Assembly (NCBI RefSeq): GCF_001693755.1
Contig: NZ_LYST01000053.1
Location: 55,729-119,728 of the forward strand
Direction of reading: 5' to 3'
Length of the DNA: 64,000 nt
Source: Gilliamella sp. wkB171
GTDB taxonomy: Bacteria > Pseudomonadota > Gammaproteobacteria > Enterobacterales > Orbaceae
Shown: positions 18,392 to 28,174 of the stretch, in pieces
Layout of the letters: every line of letters begins with the position of its first letter
How positions within the stretch are numbered: the stretch's first letter is position 1
Notes under the pieces: model-generated
Databases searched by the model: none
What the model saw: the letters and a program-made list of their open reading frames with translations, nothing else
Told to the model about the DNA's origin: nothing
Position numbers and translations under genes: made by a program

Positions 18392-19252
18392 TTAATGTCC
18401 TGCTCGACGACCATATAAACCAAAATTGAATAGATAAACAAAAGTAATTGTTGCAGACACCGCTAAACCAGGAGCTAGAAATGCTAAATAATTACTATCA
18501 ATAATATCTTTCATCTTAAACATCATCATACCTAAATCCGGTCGTGAAAGATCGTTGGCAAAACCTAAAAAAGTGATAGTCGTTATAGCTAAAATAATTG
18601 AACCAAATAACGAAACAATTTCAGTCAAATATACAGGTAAAATATTAGGTAAAATATAATGATTTAAAATTGTAAATGGCGATAAGCCATCAAGACGATA
18701 TGCCGTAATATAAGTTTTATTCCATTCATTAATTGCCCGTTGATGAATATTATAAATAAAACGTGGCGTATAAGATAAACCAACGACAAATAACATATTG
18801 GTTATATCATCTTTCCATAATAAGCTAATGACAATCACACCTAATAGTGGTGGAACAACCATACAAAATCGAAAAATAAATATGATAAATGGGCGTATAA
18901 ACGAAACAAAAAACATGAGGTAATTAATTAAACCACCAATCACTACCACATAAAATACCGCTTTTAGTGTCATTGATATTGTGGAACGATATCCAATAAG
19001 CAGATAATCAAAAATATCTTGCCCATTAGCATTGGTACCTAAAATATGATTCAAATCTCCATTTGCCCACCAAGCTGGCGGTAATAATGTTGGATAAATA
19101 GGGTTTAAATTGGCATGAAAAAACCACTTCGTTGATAACGCCACAAAAGCTATAGCTAATATGCCATAAAATCCGACAATTGAATAAAGATTACTATGCA
19201 GTCGATTAAAGCATAACTTTATGTTTTTAAATAATTGTGCAAGCTTAGACAT
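18392..19252 (-). CDS. sapC: SapC-type peptide ABC transporter permease
   Basis: Inner-membrane permease, 286 residues, with about six hydrophobic segments. The DppC-like N domain contains the proline-rich periplasmic stretch [14 protein letters not shown] and the [18 protein letters not shown] motif that is characteristic of the SapC/OppC/DppC family; the cytoplasmic EAA-type loop follows the [20 protein letters not shown] segment. It overlaps the sapB stop by 8 bases, so translation is coupled. Confidence 0.9.
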   Translation of the reverse strand: MSKLAQLFKNIKLCFNRLHSNLYSIVGFYGILAIAFVALSTKWFFHANLNPIYPTLLPPAWWANGDLNHILGTNANGQDIFDYLLIGYRSTISMTLKAVFYVVVIGGLINYLMFFVSFIRPFIIFIFRFCMVVPPLLGVIVISLLWKDDITNMLFVVGLSYTPRFIYNIHQRAINEWNKTYITAYRLDGLSPFTILNHYILPNILPVYLTEIVSLFGSIILAITTITFLGFANDLSRPDLGMMMFKMKDIIDSNYLAFLAPGLAVSATITFVYLFNFGLYGRRAGH

Positions 19253-20180
19253 AGTGTTCCTTATGGCGCAAAGGATAGATAGCCATTGCCGTAATATCGC
19301 CTAATAAGGTGAGTAGACTTATTACAGTACCACAAGCAAGAATCGCAATAGAAATAATAAAATAATTATGGTGATGGTAAGCAATCATCACCCATTGCCC
19401 TAATCCAACTCGATTGAATAGAATTTCAATCACCATTGTTGAAAATAATAGTGTTGTTGTATTGTAAGTCAATTGTGGAATTGTCGCAGGAATCGAATTA
19501 GGTAACAAATGGCGACGTAAAATTTTAAAAGGTGATCGCTCTCGAATAATAGCCATTTTGATATAATTTTGTCGTGAAGTACTTTTAACATTTTGACTGA
19601 CTAACTGAATTGTCATAATACTCGGTTGAATGGCTAAAATAATGATAGGCAATAACAAATAATGCAACTGATCAAGCAGAGCGGGTAATTTGGCTTTTTT
19701 AGATGAAATTAATATATCCAACAAAGAGGTACCAGTAGTAGATGGTGATACATTAAAATTCATTGATACCGACCAAGTAGGCGATAACAAATACATAATA
19801 ATGATAACCAGCATAACGATTGGGCAAGAATATAGCAATAAGCTACCTAAACGAATGGTGGTATTTAACCAGTTAATATTGCTTAAACCCAGAAAGATAC
19901 CTAAAGGTAATCCAACAAACAAAGCGACCAATAAAGCCAAAATACAAAGTTCAAATGTGGCCAACAGTGTATGAAAAAACGGCACTGTTTCACCTGTCAT
20001 CAATTTAAACTGCCCTTGAAGCAATTGCTTAAAAAAAGCACTGTAGGCATCAGCAAAACTTAGACTATTGAAATTAAACATTGAATTAGGCGCAAAATAG
20101 ACTAAACAGAAGCTAATCTGAGCCAATACGCAGATAATAAATAAAAACGTCACTATTTTTTTGAAAATATAGATAATCAT
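19245..20180 (-). CDS. sapB: SapB-type peptide ABC transporter permease
   Basis: Inner-membrane permease, 311 residues, with a leading transmembrane helix and five more. The EAA-like loop is visible (KMAIIRERSPFKILRRHLLPNSIPATIPQL), and the C terminus [11 protein letters not shown] matches E. coli SapB's ANPLKHKEWYALR. First gene of sapBCDF here: the substrate-binding gene sapA that normally precedes it is missing and rne sits in its place. Only 22 bases separate the start codon from the rne terminator, leaving little room for a dedicated promoter. No strong ribosome-binding site is seen. Confidence 0.9.
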   Translation of the reverse strand: MIIYIFKKIVTFLFIICVLAQISFCLVYFAPNSMFNFNSLSFADAYSAFFKQLLQGQFKLMTGETVPFFHTLLATFELCILALLVALFVGLPLGIFLGLSNINWLNTTIRLGSLLLYSCPIVMLVIIIMYLLSPTWSVSMNFNVSPSTTGTSLLDILISSKKAKLPALLDQLHYLLLPIIILAIQPSIMTIQLVSQNVKSTSRQNYIKMAIIRERSPFKILRRHLLPNSIPATIPQLTYNTTTLLFSTMVIEILFNRVGLGQWVMIAYHHHNYFIISIAILACGTVISLLTLLGDITAMAIYPLRHKEHYV

Positions 20181-20202
20181 TGTTTATCTTTATCGCTAGT
20201 AT

Positions 20203-20240
20203 AAATAAAACACGGTAGTAGCTATTACCGTGTTTTATTT
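20203..20240 (-). terminator. terminator downstream of rne
   Basis: AAATAAAACACGGTA (20203-20217) pairs with TACCGTGTTTTATTT (20226-20240) in a perfect 15-bp stem with an 8-base loop. On the minus strand the end is T-rich. It separates rne from the sap genes on the same strand. Confidence 0.88.
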
Positions 20241-20250
20241 GGTTGATTGA

Positions 20251-22968
20251 TTAATCTGGTATAACCGGTTTACTTGCTGCGGCATAAGCATGATCTTGTG
20301 CACTTAAACCGCCAGCATTACCTTTTCCTTGATAATGATAATCAGCATCTTGACGTGATTTTATACCCATTTCCGATATCACATAATCAGGTGCAGGAGC
20401 TTTTGTCATCACTGACGAAGAGTAGCCGGTTGAATGCGTGATTGTATGATCCAATTTACTTTCATTGGTATTTTGTTCGACATCATTAAAATCAAACTGC
20501 AAATTACCTTCAGTTTGATTTGATACTGACACCGTATCATTAACCACTGCAACATGACTTGCTACTTGATCTTCTTTAATAATAATTGGTAATAATAATG
20601 AAGGTATCACCGGCACAGCAGTATTAGGTTCATCCTGAGTCAATTGACTATAATCAATCGATACGCGTCCTAAAGCTAATTCTAATGATGCCGCAGCAAA
20701 CGGTAATGGCATTGGTGACTGCTTAAGTTCAGTATTTTTAACTCGTCGCTTATTACGTTGACCATTCATACGTAAATGCCTTGATGTACGTCGTTGGCGT
20801 TTAGGTTGTACATCAGCAATAACATTATTATCCGTTGGTTCAGCGGCGATAACTGGCAACAATAAAGTTGGAATAATTACTCTTTCATTGGTTATTCCAC
20901 TTTCAATTTGATGTTGAGTAATTGTCTCAGTATTTTTCACGCGAACGCTTTTGGTTAATGTGCGCTGTTGTCGTCTTGGTTTAACCTCTTTTGGTTTACT
21001 TGGTGCTGTTTCGTTCGCAACTTTATCTGCTTTCGTTGCATTAACAGCCGTTGCCGAATTTGCATTGCTATTTTGTTTACTTCGACGATTATTATTTTTA
21101 TTACTCGCTTCTTTTACTACAGCATCAGAAGAAGATGGCGTTGTCACTAACTCATTATTGGTGTTATTGACAGTATTATTTTGACGATTATTACGTTGAC
21201 GTCTGTTATTTGAACGCTGATTATCGCGTCGTTTGGTCGGTTGAGGTTTGACTTCTGGCTGTGGCTTTTCTTTTTCACCTACAAATAATTGGCGTATTTT
21301 ACCGAATAACCCACCGAAAAAGCTTCCTGAATTTTCAGCTTTTTTAGTTTCAACCTTAACTTTTGTAATAGTACTAGCTTCGACTTTAGGACCTGATAAG
21401 ACCGCTTGTTCAACAACCACTTCCGTTGCTTGATCTTCTTCCTCTTCTTCAAGTTCACGAATCAATTTTGGCAGATTATAACTTAGTACATCAGTCTCTT
21501 CACCACTTCGTTTACGAATCACTTTATAAAGTGGTGTTTCCATCTCTTCATCACCGGCTATGACAATTTTCACATCGGGATGCATTCTTTCAATATTAGT
21601 GATGGCGCGACGTTTTTCATTAAGTAAGTAACTGGCAATAGGAACGGGAACAATTACATCAATCTGAACAGTATTATCCTTCATTGCCTCTTCTTGGATT
21701 AATCGCAAGATAGAAAGTGATAATGAATTATTATCACGAACCGTACCCGTCCCTTGACAACGAGGACAGATATGATGCGTGGCTTCTCGTAATGAAGGAC
21801 TTAAACGTTGACGTGACATTTCAAGTAAACCAAAGCGCGAAATACGAGTGGTTTGAATCCTTGCACGGTCAGTTTTCATCGCTTCTTTTAAACGATTTTC
21901 AACTTCGCGTTGGTTACGAATCGGAGTCATATCAATAAAATCGATAACAATTAACCCACCTAAATCGCGCAAACGTAACTGACGGGCGATTTCCTCTGCG
22001 GCTTCAAGGTTAGTATTAAACGCGGTTTCTTCAATATCACTACCACGAATTGATTTGGCTGAGTTAATATCTATCGCAGTTAAAGCTTCGGTTGCATCAA
22101 TAACAATCGAACCACCAGAAGGTAAGCGCACTTCTCGCTGGAATGCTGATTCAATTTGTCCTTCGATTTGGAAATGATTAAATAATGGCACATCACCATC
22201 ATAAAGTTTTAACCGGCTAACATATTCTACTCGCCCTAAATCAACAAGTCGTTTTTTAGCAATCTCAAGCACTTTAGGGTTATCAATTAAGATATCACCC
22301 ACATCATCACGCAAATAATCACGAAATGCTCGAGTAATAATGTCACTTTCTTTATGAATTAGGCTCGGCGCCGGATGATTTTTCGATTCGTTTTGAATCG
22401 CTGTCCAATAGTTAACTAATGCATCTAAATCTTGCTGTAACTCTTCTTGGCTTTTACCTACACCAGCAGTTCTAGCAATAACGCCCATACCTTTAGGTTT
22501 TTCAATCGCATCAATAATGCGTTTTAAATCAGCACGCTCTTCACCTTCTATTCGTCGTGAAACCCCACCTGCACGAGGATCGTTTGGCATTAAAACTAAA
22601 TAACTTCCGGCTAAACTAATGTAAGTGGTGAGCGCTGCACCTTTTTTGCCGCGAATTTCTTTTTCGATTTGAATTAAAACTTCTTGGCCTTCTTGTAAAT
22701 TTTTAATACTTCGACGACCAGTCACATTAGAGGGGAAATAGCTATCAGCAATCTCTTTTAGGGGTAAAAATCCATCACGTTCACCACCATAAGAAACAAA
22801 AGCAGCTTCCAAACTTGGATTAATTTTAGTAATTTTGCCTTTATAAATATTGGCCTTTTTTTGCTCATGCCCAAGACTTTCGATATCTAAATCATATAAG
22901 CGTTGGCCATCAACAAGAGCAACACGCAGCTCTTCTTGCTGGGTCGCGTTGATTAGCATTCTTTTCAT
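20251..22968 (-). CDS. rne: ribonuclease E
   Basis: Essential endonuclease for mRNA decay and rRNA/tRNA processing, and scaffold of the RNA degradosome. The 905 residues keep the catalytic N half almost unchanged from E. coli (MKRMLINATQQEELRVALVD, S1 domain, LTAIDINSAK, DFIDM with catalytic Asp, Zn-link CPRCQGTGTV). The C half is shorter than E. coli's (1061 aa), yet microdomains are visible: amphipathic membrane helix GSFFGGLFGKIRQLF, Arg-rich RNA-binding stretches, the enolase-site motif KQSPMPLPFA, and the PNPase-site tail (TKAPAPDYV, YQGKGNAGG). Good AT-rich leader region upstream. Confidence 0.97.
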   Translation of the reverse strand: MKRMLINATQQEELRVALVDGQRLYDLDIESLGHEQKKANIYKGKITKINPSLEAAFVSYGGERDGFLPLKEIADSYFPSNVTGRRSIKNLQEGQEVLIQIEKEIRGKKGAALTTYISLAGSYLVLMPNDPRAGGVSRRIEGEERADLKRIIDAIEKPKGMGVIARTAGVGKSQEELQQDLDALVNYWTAIQNESKNHPAPSLIHKESDIITRAFRDYLRDDVGDILIDNPKVLEIAKKRLVDLGRVEYVSRLKLYDGDVPLFNHFQIEGQIESAFQREVRLPSGGSIVIDATEALTAIDINSAKSIRGSDIEETAFNTNLEAAEEIARQLRLRDLGGLIVIDFIDMTPIRNQREVENRLKEAMKTDRARIQTTRISRFGLLEMSRQRLSPSLREATHHICPRCQGTGTVRDNNSLSLSILRLIQEEAMKDNTVQIDVIVPVPIASYLLNEKRRAITNIERMHPDVKIVIAGDEEMETPLYKVIRKRSGEETDVLSYNLPKLIRELEEEEEDQATEVVVEQAVLSGPKVEASTITKVKVETKKAENSGSFFGGLFGKIRQLFVGEKEKPQPEVKPQPTKRRDNQRSNNRRQRNNRQNNTVNNTNNELVTTPSSSDAVVKEASNKNNNRRSKQNSNANSATAVNATKADKVANETAPSKPKEVKPRRQQRTLTKSVRVKNTETITQHQIESGITNERVIIPTLLLPVIAAEPTDNNVIADVQPKRQRRTSRHLRMNGQRNKRRVKNTELKQSPMPLPFAAASLELALGRVSIDYSQLTQDEPNTAVPVIPSLLLPIIIKEDQVASHVAVVNDTVSVSNQTEGNLQFDFNDVEQNTNESKLDHTITHSTGYSSSVMTKAPAPDYVISEMGIKSRQDADYHYQGKGNAGGLSAQDHAYAAASKPVIPD

Positions 22969-23710
22969 TATTCTACACTCTTAATTAATCTTAATTAATT
23001 GTAGGTAGAACCTTACTATTAATAAGTGCTTATTTTCACAATGATCATTAATGGTACTTAACTAAATATTTTGATACAGTATTCATTATTTTAGTTGTGT
23101 TATTTTTGTTATTATTTTATGTGAATCCAATATCATTTACACAATATCTATACAAAATTTTAGGCATCATTAGAATTCAAAAATCTTGTATACTTTTTGA
23201 ACCACTCCTAAACATATAATTCATCGATATTATTACTTTGGTTAATTTGCAAACCGCAGTGAGGTTATCAACCTTGGCTAACAAACTAAATCTTTATGTG
23301 ATTGTTTAAAATAAACATATTATTTAATTATAATGATTCTACTTACGCTATTTTATTTTTGATAAATTGTAATGTCTAACGCCATTGCTGCATTACAAGG
23401 ATAAAAAAATCCTGTCTTATTATTAACGTTTCAGCAAAGGATAGCAAGTAAATTAAACTTCAAATTTTATAAACAGTTAGCAATTTATTTTAAATGCTTT
23501 ATAAATACTGTTGAGTCAATAGTCAAAAACTAAGCTTATCCCCAATATACTTTATACTAAAACATCATATTAACCTGAAATATTTTTACAGTTTTTTTAT
23601 TCTGTGATTAATAGCTCAAAATTAAAATCAAAGTTCACTCGCTTAGTGCATATCTAAATCGATTGAGTATAATGACTGCCAAACAATGGTTAAAGAGAAC
23701 ACCTTAATTT
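22969..23710. other. long AT-rich region between rne and syd (rne leader and promoters)
   Basis: The 742 bases between divergent rne and syd contain no gene I can support. In E. coli the rne transcript has an approximately 360-base 5' leader with hairpins through which RNase E represses its own synthesis, and the length here would allow the same. I could not identify the individual hairpins with confidence. The syd promoter must also lie here. Confidence 0.5.
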
Positions 23711-24244
23711 ATGGATAATTGTGAAAAAAATGCATTGGTCGAATTTACTTCACGTTGGATACAGCAATTTGATGACGCACCGCATAATGACGAACTCCAC
23801 GCTCTGCCCTCTCCTTGTATTATAAAAACCCAAAATTTATCAGTTTATTGGCAACCTTTTTTATTACAGCCGCCTAAAAATCTAATGATTATTGAACAAG
23901 TCGTTGGTCTTAAATTACACGCAAGTGCTCATCTTTTTTATGGTAGCCAATATGCTGGCAATATGAGCGCAATATTTGACAATATTGAATTGCTCTTAAT
24001 ACAAGCTTGGAATGATGATGATTTTTCGATTCTGGAACAAAATTTAATTGCGCATTTAACCCAACAAAAAAAATTAAAAAGGATCCCCACTATTTTTATT
24101 GCGTCAACCAATGACAGTACCGAAATTATTGCAATAAATAATTTAACAGGTGAGGTCGTCAAAGAAGATTTGATTAGTGGTGAATTAACAACGTTAAGTC
24201 AGGATTTAACCGCTTTTTTAAATAAATTAATTGTTACTTGTTAA
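23711..24244 (+). CDS. syd: SecY-interacting protein Syd
   Basis: Cytoplasmic membrane-associated protein that binds SecY and is thought to check the quality of SecYEG complexes. The 177 residues match E. coli Syd (181 aa) through PSPCIIKTQNLSVYWQPF, HLFYGSQYAGNMSAIFDNIEL, QAWNDDDFSILEQNLIAHL and the NNLTGEVVKEDL segment. No strong ribosome-binding site precedes the ATG at 23711. It is followed by aspC on the same strand after 129 bases. Confidence 0.92.
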   Translation: MDNCEKNALVEFTSRWIQQFDDAPHNDELHALPSPCIIKTQNLSVYWQPFLLQPPKNLMIIEQVVGLKLHASAHLFYGSQYAGNMSAIFDNIELLLIQAWNDDDFSILEQNLIAHLTQQKKLKRIPTIFIASTNDSTEIIAINNLTGEVVKEDLISGELTTLSQDLTAFLNKLIVTC

Positions 24245-24373
24245 ACAATAATTGTATACCAATGACGCATTAATTATATAGATAATATACAAAATTAACT
24301 ATTATCGAAATTGTATCTTACAAAATAATGTGTATATAATGCATTGAAAGTCATTAGATCAGATAGGTGAATT

Positions 24374-25549
24374 ATGTTTGAAAATTTAACAGCAGCTCCC
24401 GCCGATCCCATTTTAGGATTAGCAGATCTTTATAATAAAGATGAACGCACTAACAAAATTAATCTTAGCGTTGGTGTTTACAAAGATGAAACCACTAAAA
24501 CACCTATTTTAGAAAGTGTAAAAAAAGCAGAACACTTTTTATTAACTGATGAAACGACCAAAAGTTATTTACCTATTGATGGTGTCAATGCTTTTAACGT
24601 AGCAACCCAAAAACTTCTGTTTGGTCGTGAAAATGAACGTGCAAGAACCGCACAAGCGCCTGGTGGCACCGGTGCATTACGAATTATGGCCGACTTTTTA
24701 GCACGTCGAACTAAAGTAAAACGAGTTTGGGTCAGTAATCCATCTTGGCCAAATCATCGCAGTGTTTTCCAAACAGCAGGTCTTGAAGTGCGTGAATATC
24801 ATTACTATGACCCGCAAAACCATGGACTTAATTTTGATGCAATGATGAGTGATTTAAGCCTTGTTGCAGCTGGTGAAGCTGTGCTATTTCATGGTTGTTG
24901 TCATAATCCGACAGGCATTGATCCGACCACAGAACAATGGCAAGCCATTGCCGATTTAGCCTTAAAAAATGGTTGGTTACCACTTTTTGATCTAGCCTAT
25001 CAAGGTTTTGGTCAAGGCATTGAAGAAGATGTTTACGGATTAAAGTTATTTGTCGAAAGTCAACCAGAACTACTAATTGCTAGTTCTTATTCAAAAAACT
25101 TTGGCCTGTATAACGAACGCGTTGGCGCATTTACCTTAATTGCCGCCGATAGTGAAATTGCCGATCGCGCTTTTAGCCAAGTCAAAACCATTATTCGAGC
25201 AAATTACTCAAACCCACCTGCGCATGGTGCAAAAATTGTTTCTTATATTTTAAACAATGATGAATTAAAAGAAGAATGGATAGATGAACTAACTAATATG
25301 CGACAACGTATTCACCGTATGCGTCAATTATTTGTCAAAACCTTACAAGAAAAAGGTGCTAACCAAGATTTTAGTTTCATCGCTAAACAAAATGGTATGT
25401 TCTCATTTAGTGGTTTAAGTGAAGAACAAGTACTAAAATTACGCAACGATTATGGTATTTATATTGTCAATTCTGGACGAATCAATGTTGCAGGCATGAC
25501 GTTAGATAACATGTCCAGACTGTGTGAATCAATAGTTGAAGTGTTATAA
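24374..25549 (+). CDS. aspC: aspartate aminotransferase
   Basis: PLP-dependent transaminase interconverting aspartate and oxaloacetate with 2-oxoglutarate and glutamate. The 391 residues begin [20 protein letters not shown], as in E. coli AspC, and include [30 protein letters not shown], the PLP-lysine motif [17 protein letters not shown], and [13 protein letters not shown]. It is five residues shorter than E. coli AspC, mostly by a deletion around [11 protein letters not shown]. Monocistronic by spacing. A second aromatic-type paralogue, tyrB, is at 1410. Confidence 0.95.
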   Translation: MFENLTAAPADPILGLADLYNKDERTNKINLSVGVYKDETTKTPILESVKKAEHFLLTDETTKSYLPIDGVNAFNVATQKLLFGRENERARTAQAPGGTGALRIMADFLARRTKVKRVWVSNPSWPNHRSVFQTAGLEVREYHYYDPQNHGLNFDAMMSDLSLVAAGEAVLFHGCCHNPTGIDPTTEQWQAIADLALKNGWLPLFDLAYQGFGQGIEEDVYGLKLFVESQPELLIASSYSKNFGLYNERVGAFTLIAADSEIADRAFSQVKTIIRANYSNPPAHGAKIVSYILNNDELKEEWIDELTNMRQRIHRMRQLFVKTLQEKGANQDFSFIAKQNGMFSFSGLSEEQVLKLRNDYGIYIVNSGRINVAGMTLDNMSRLCESIVEVL

Positions 25550-25730
25550 AAATATTATTAGTAAAATTTTGGACGATTTAATTTCTAGTTAAACAAGTTT
25601 AATTAACGTTATTTCGTGTAAATTAAAAAAATAAAAAATTTGTTAGCTACCTGCATACTTTAAATTGTAGTTGTAAGGGCGGTATCATGATATATAGGCA
25701 TTTTTTATTTAAAGCATCAAGGATTGTAAA

Positions 25731-26318
25731 ATGATTAGTAAAGATTTGCGCTCGGTTTTAAATGCGGGTTCGCTAATTGTTGGTTTAATTAACGCAACAT
25801 TTTTTTATTTTTTTATCTCTCTAATTATATTATTCGTTAATCTTTTTATTAGTTCAAATATACTAAGGGATATCGGTTATCTTTTCTTTGTGATTTTTGT
25901 CGTGACTTTCATACTTAGTATTTATATAAAACTAAAAAACTCAAATAAAATAAAATCGCTAGCAAGAAATTTAAATATGAGTTGGACGCGTGATCTTACT
26001 ATAGGAAAAATAAATGCAACTTCTGTTATATATTATCCCAATAGTAAGACTTTTTATTTTGTGAATCCAGTAGCAAATATATATGCTAGCGTTCCTCATG
26101 ATTTTTTCAGAAATGTTGAACTGGAAGTAACGACAAAAACGGTAGCTAAAACAGAGGGCAATAAAAATTCAGCAAAAACGCATTATAAAGAAAAAGAAAA
26201 TTGTAGTTTAATACTTTTTACCAATGATTTTAATATGCCAAGAATTTCAATTCCGATAAAAAATGGTCATGATGCCAGAAACTGGAAAGCAAAATTAGAA
26301 TTGCATATTGCACCATAA
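25731..26318 (+). CDS. membrane protein of unknown function
   Basis: The 195-residue product has two hydrophobic segments near the N terminus (about residues 13-38 and 45-66), then a cytoplasmic-looking polar domain with several aromatic residues (NPVANIYASVPHDFF) and a lysine-rich loop. It has an AAGGA site before its ATG and normal codon use. It stands alone between aspC and the lyase operon and resembles no family I recognise. Confidence 0.65.
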   Translation: MISKDLRSVLNAGSLIVGLINATFFYFFISLIILFVNLFISSNILRDIGYLFFVIFVVTFILSIYIKLKNSNKIKSLARNLNMSWTRDLTIGKINATSVIYYPNSKTFYFVNPVANIYASVPHDFFRNVELEVTTKTVAKTEGNKNSAKTHYKEKENCSLILFTNDFNMPRISIPIKNGHDARNWKAKLELHIAP

Positions 26319-26338
26319 TTCCTCGATAGGAGCTAAGT

Positions 26339-26437
26339 ATGACAGCAATATCGTCAATTCTATTGCTGTCAAGAATCATCATCAAAAACAGTGAATCATA
26401 CTATTTACCGATTCATCAAGCAGTAGCCAGAATATGA
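26339..26437 (+). CDS. possible leader-peptide-like small ORF
   Basis: A 32-codon frame starts with ATG at 26339, six bases after a clear AGGAG ribosome-binding site. The peptide begins MTAISSILLLSRIIIK and is unusually rich in Ile and Leu, recalling branched-chain amino-acid leader peptides such as IlvL. Within it, GACAGCAATA (26341-26350) and TATTGCTGTC (26361-26370) form a 10-bp hairpin. No ilv gene follows: the next gene is a lyase about 375 bases on. It may be a regulatory leader, a relic, or chance. Confidence 0.35.
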   Translation: MTAISSILLLSRIIIKNSESYYLPIHQAVARI

Positions 26438-26766
26438 TCCGCGCTAAATTATTTTAATGCAAAGATAAATAAGTATAACAAAATGAAGTTAAACATACTG
26501 AGCTAACACAAATAATTATCGATTATCCTTTAATTATATAAAGTCTAATTCTTATTTTTATTCACTTTTATAAATCCCCACTTAAGTAGTCGTCTGATAG
26601 CAAATATATAAATTGAACTGGAGTATCAACCCAAAATCCAATCAGTTCATCAATGATTGGCAATAATGGTTCCATTGAAACCAAAATGAGCTAAAACTCA
26701 ATGTTTTTATTCCATTTTGTTATATCAATAGACAAACTGATTATTAGACGATGATTGAATTATTAT

Positions 26767-26800
26767 GAATAATTATTAAACAGAGTAGAGAATAATTATT
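26767..26800. promoter_or_regulatory. repeated GAATAATTATT boxes before the lyase gene
   Basis: GAATAATTATT occurs at 26767-26777 and 26790-26800, centres 23 bases apart (about two helical turns). The core AATAATTATT is itself a perfect palindrome. The second copy ends just before the ribosome-binding site of the lyase. A tandem operator is plausible, but such AT-rich DNA can repeat by chance. Confidence 0.35.
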
Positions 26801-26812
26801 GAGGGTGATTTA

Positions 26813-28174
26813 GTGGCATCACACGTTATAGATTTTTTGATTTTAGGTAATAATTTTGGCACGAGTGAAATGCGTGCCATTTGGTCAGAACAACACCGTT
26901 TAGAAAAACAAGTACAAGTTGAGGTCGCCCTAGCGCAAGCACAAGGTGAACTGGGTGTGATTCCACGCGAGGTTGCCGATGCAATTATTGAAAAAGCCGA
27001 TGCCTCTCAACTATCTATTGAGCAAATAGCCGATGAAGCAGCTAAAGCCAAACACTCCTTAATGTCAACCATTAATGCACTACAAAAACAAGTGGGTGAA
27101 GCGGGTCAATTTATTCATTATGGTGCAACGACCCAAGATATTGTTGATACGGCGACAGTCTTACAACTAAAACAATCATTTGCAATAATTGAACGTGACA
27201 CCAAACTGATCGCGAACGAACTCAAACGGTTAGCAAAAAAATATCAATTTTTACCTATGGTTGGGCGTACTCATGGTATGCAAGCACTCCCAACAACGTT
27301 TGGCTTTAAGCTTGCAGTTTGGTTAGATGAGTTTGTTCGCCACTTACAACGGTTAAATGAGATCAAACAACGAGTATTAGTCGGTAATATCAGTGGCGCA
27401 ATTTGTACCTATGCATCAATGGGTGAGCTAGGGCCAAAAATTGAACAGCACGCATTAACCTTACTCGGTCTTAATACCCCCAATATTGGCTGGCAAGCCG
27501 CTCGTGACCGTTTTTCAGAATACGCATCAGTCATCGCGTTAATCAGTGGCACACTCGGTAAAATTGGCAATGAATTTTATAATTTAATGCGTACTGAAAT
27601 TAATGAGGTAGAAGAGCCTTTTTCAGACGGAAAAATTGGCTCAACCACCATGCCACATAAACGCAATCCAGCAGCATTAGAAGGTCTTGCCAGCTTAACG
27701 GCGCCATTATTAAAAAGTGTGGCGCTAATTCATGAATCGATGAAAGTTGAACATGAACGTGATGCCATGAGCTGGCGAGCTGAGTGGATCGCCCTACCTG
27801 AAATTAACCTTTATATTTCTGCACAATTACAAACAGCATTAGCTGTTTTGAAAGGTTTAAAAGTCAATGCCAAACAAATGCTCACCAATTTGTCATTACA
27901 AAATGGCTTATTACTGTCAGAGAAAGTTATGTTTGAAATCGGTAAACGGTTAGGCAAACAGACAGCACATCATTTAGTTTATCAAAATGCAATGAAGGCT
28001 TTTGAACAGCATCGCCCCTTTAAAGCGGTATTATTAGAAGATCCCAACTTGAATCAAGAATTTACCGATGCAGAACTTGAAAACTGGTTAAATCCAATTA
28101 ATTACTTAGGATCATCATCTGAAAAAGTCCAACAAGTGATTGATTATGCGGATAAAAGCGGAGTGTTAATATGA
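26813..28174 (+). CDS. C-N lyase of the aspartase/fumarase superfamily (PurB/CMLE-like)
   Basis: The 453-residue protein has all three conserved regions of the superfamily: GATTQD at about residues 104-109, GRTHG with the conserved His near 154, and the flexible signature loop GSTTMPHKRNP near 276-286 with the catalytic Ser. The GATTQD form resembles carboxymuconate-cycloisomerase-like and aminopolycarboxylate lyases rather than E. coli PurB (which has CTSED). The start is GTG at 26813 with GAGGG upstream. First gene of an operon with a GNAT enzyme and an amino-acid ABC importer, and convergent with an MmgE/PrpD gene. Adenylosuccinate lyase is thus unlikely; elimination of fumarate from an N-substituted aspartate is inferred. 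Confidence 0.75.
   Translation: MASHVIDFLILGNNFGTSEMRAIWSEQHRLEKQVQVEVALAQAQGELGVIPREVADAIIEKADASQLSIEQIADEAAKAKHSLMSTINALQKQVGEAGQFIHYGATTQDIVDTATVLQLKQSFAIIERDTKLIANELKRLAKKYQFLPMVGRTHGMQALPTTFGFKLAVWLDEFVRHLQRLNEIKQRVLVGNISGAICTYASMGELGPKIEQHALTLLGLNTPNIGWQAARDRFSEYASVIALISGTLGKIGNEFYNLMRTEINEVEEPFSDGKIGSTTMPHKRNPAALEGLASLTAPLLKSVALIHESMKVEHERDAMSWRAEWIALPEINLYISAQLQTALAVLKGLKVNAKQMLTNLSLQNGLLLSEKVMFEIGKRLGKQTAHHLVYQNAMKAFEQHRPFKAVLLEDPNLNQEFTDAELENWLNPINYLGSSSEKVQQVIDYADKSGVLI

Larger units (their letters stand above)
26319..26812. other. intergenic region upstream of the lyase/ABC operon
   Basis: These 494 bases contain a possible 32-codon leader ORF (26339-26437, listed separately), hairpins at 26341-26370 and 26638-26660, and two copies of GAATAATTATT 23 bases apart (listed separately) close to the lyase start. 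Otherwise AT-rich with no further gene. It is longer than most gaps here, consistent with a regulated promoter for the operon. Confidence 0.5.

Noticed and set aside
26813..28174. Adenylosuccinate lyase PurB assignment
   Set aside because: Motif GATTQD and operon context differ from E. coli-type PurB, which a close relative should resemble; a catabolic lyase is preferred.
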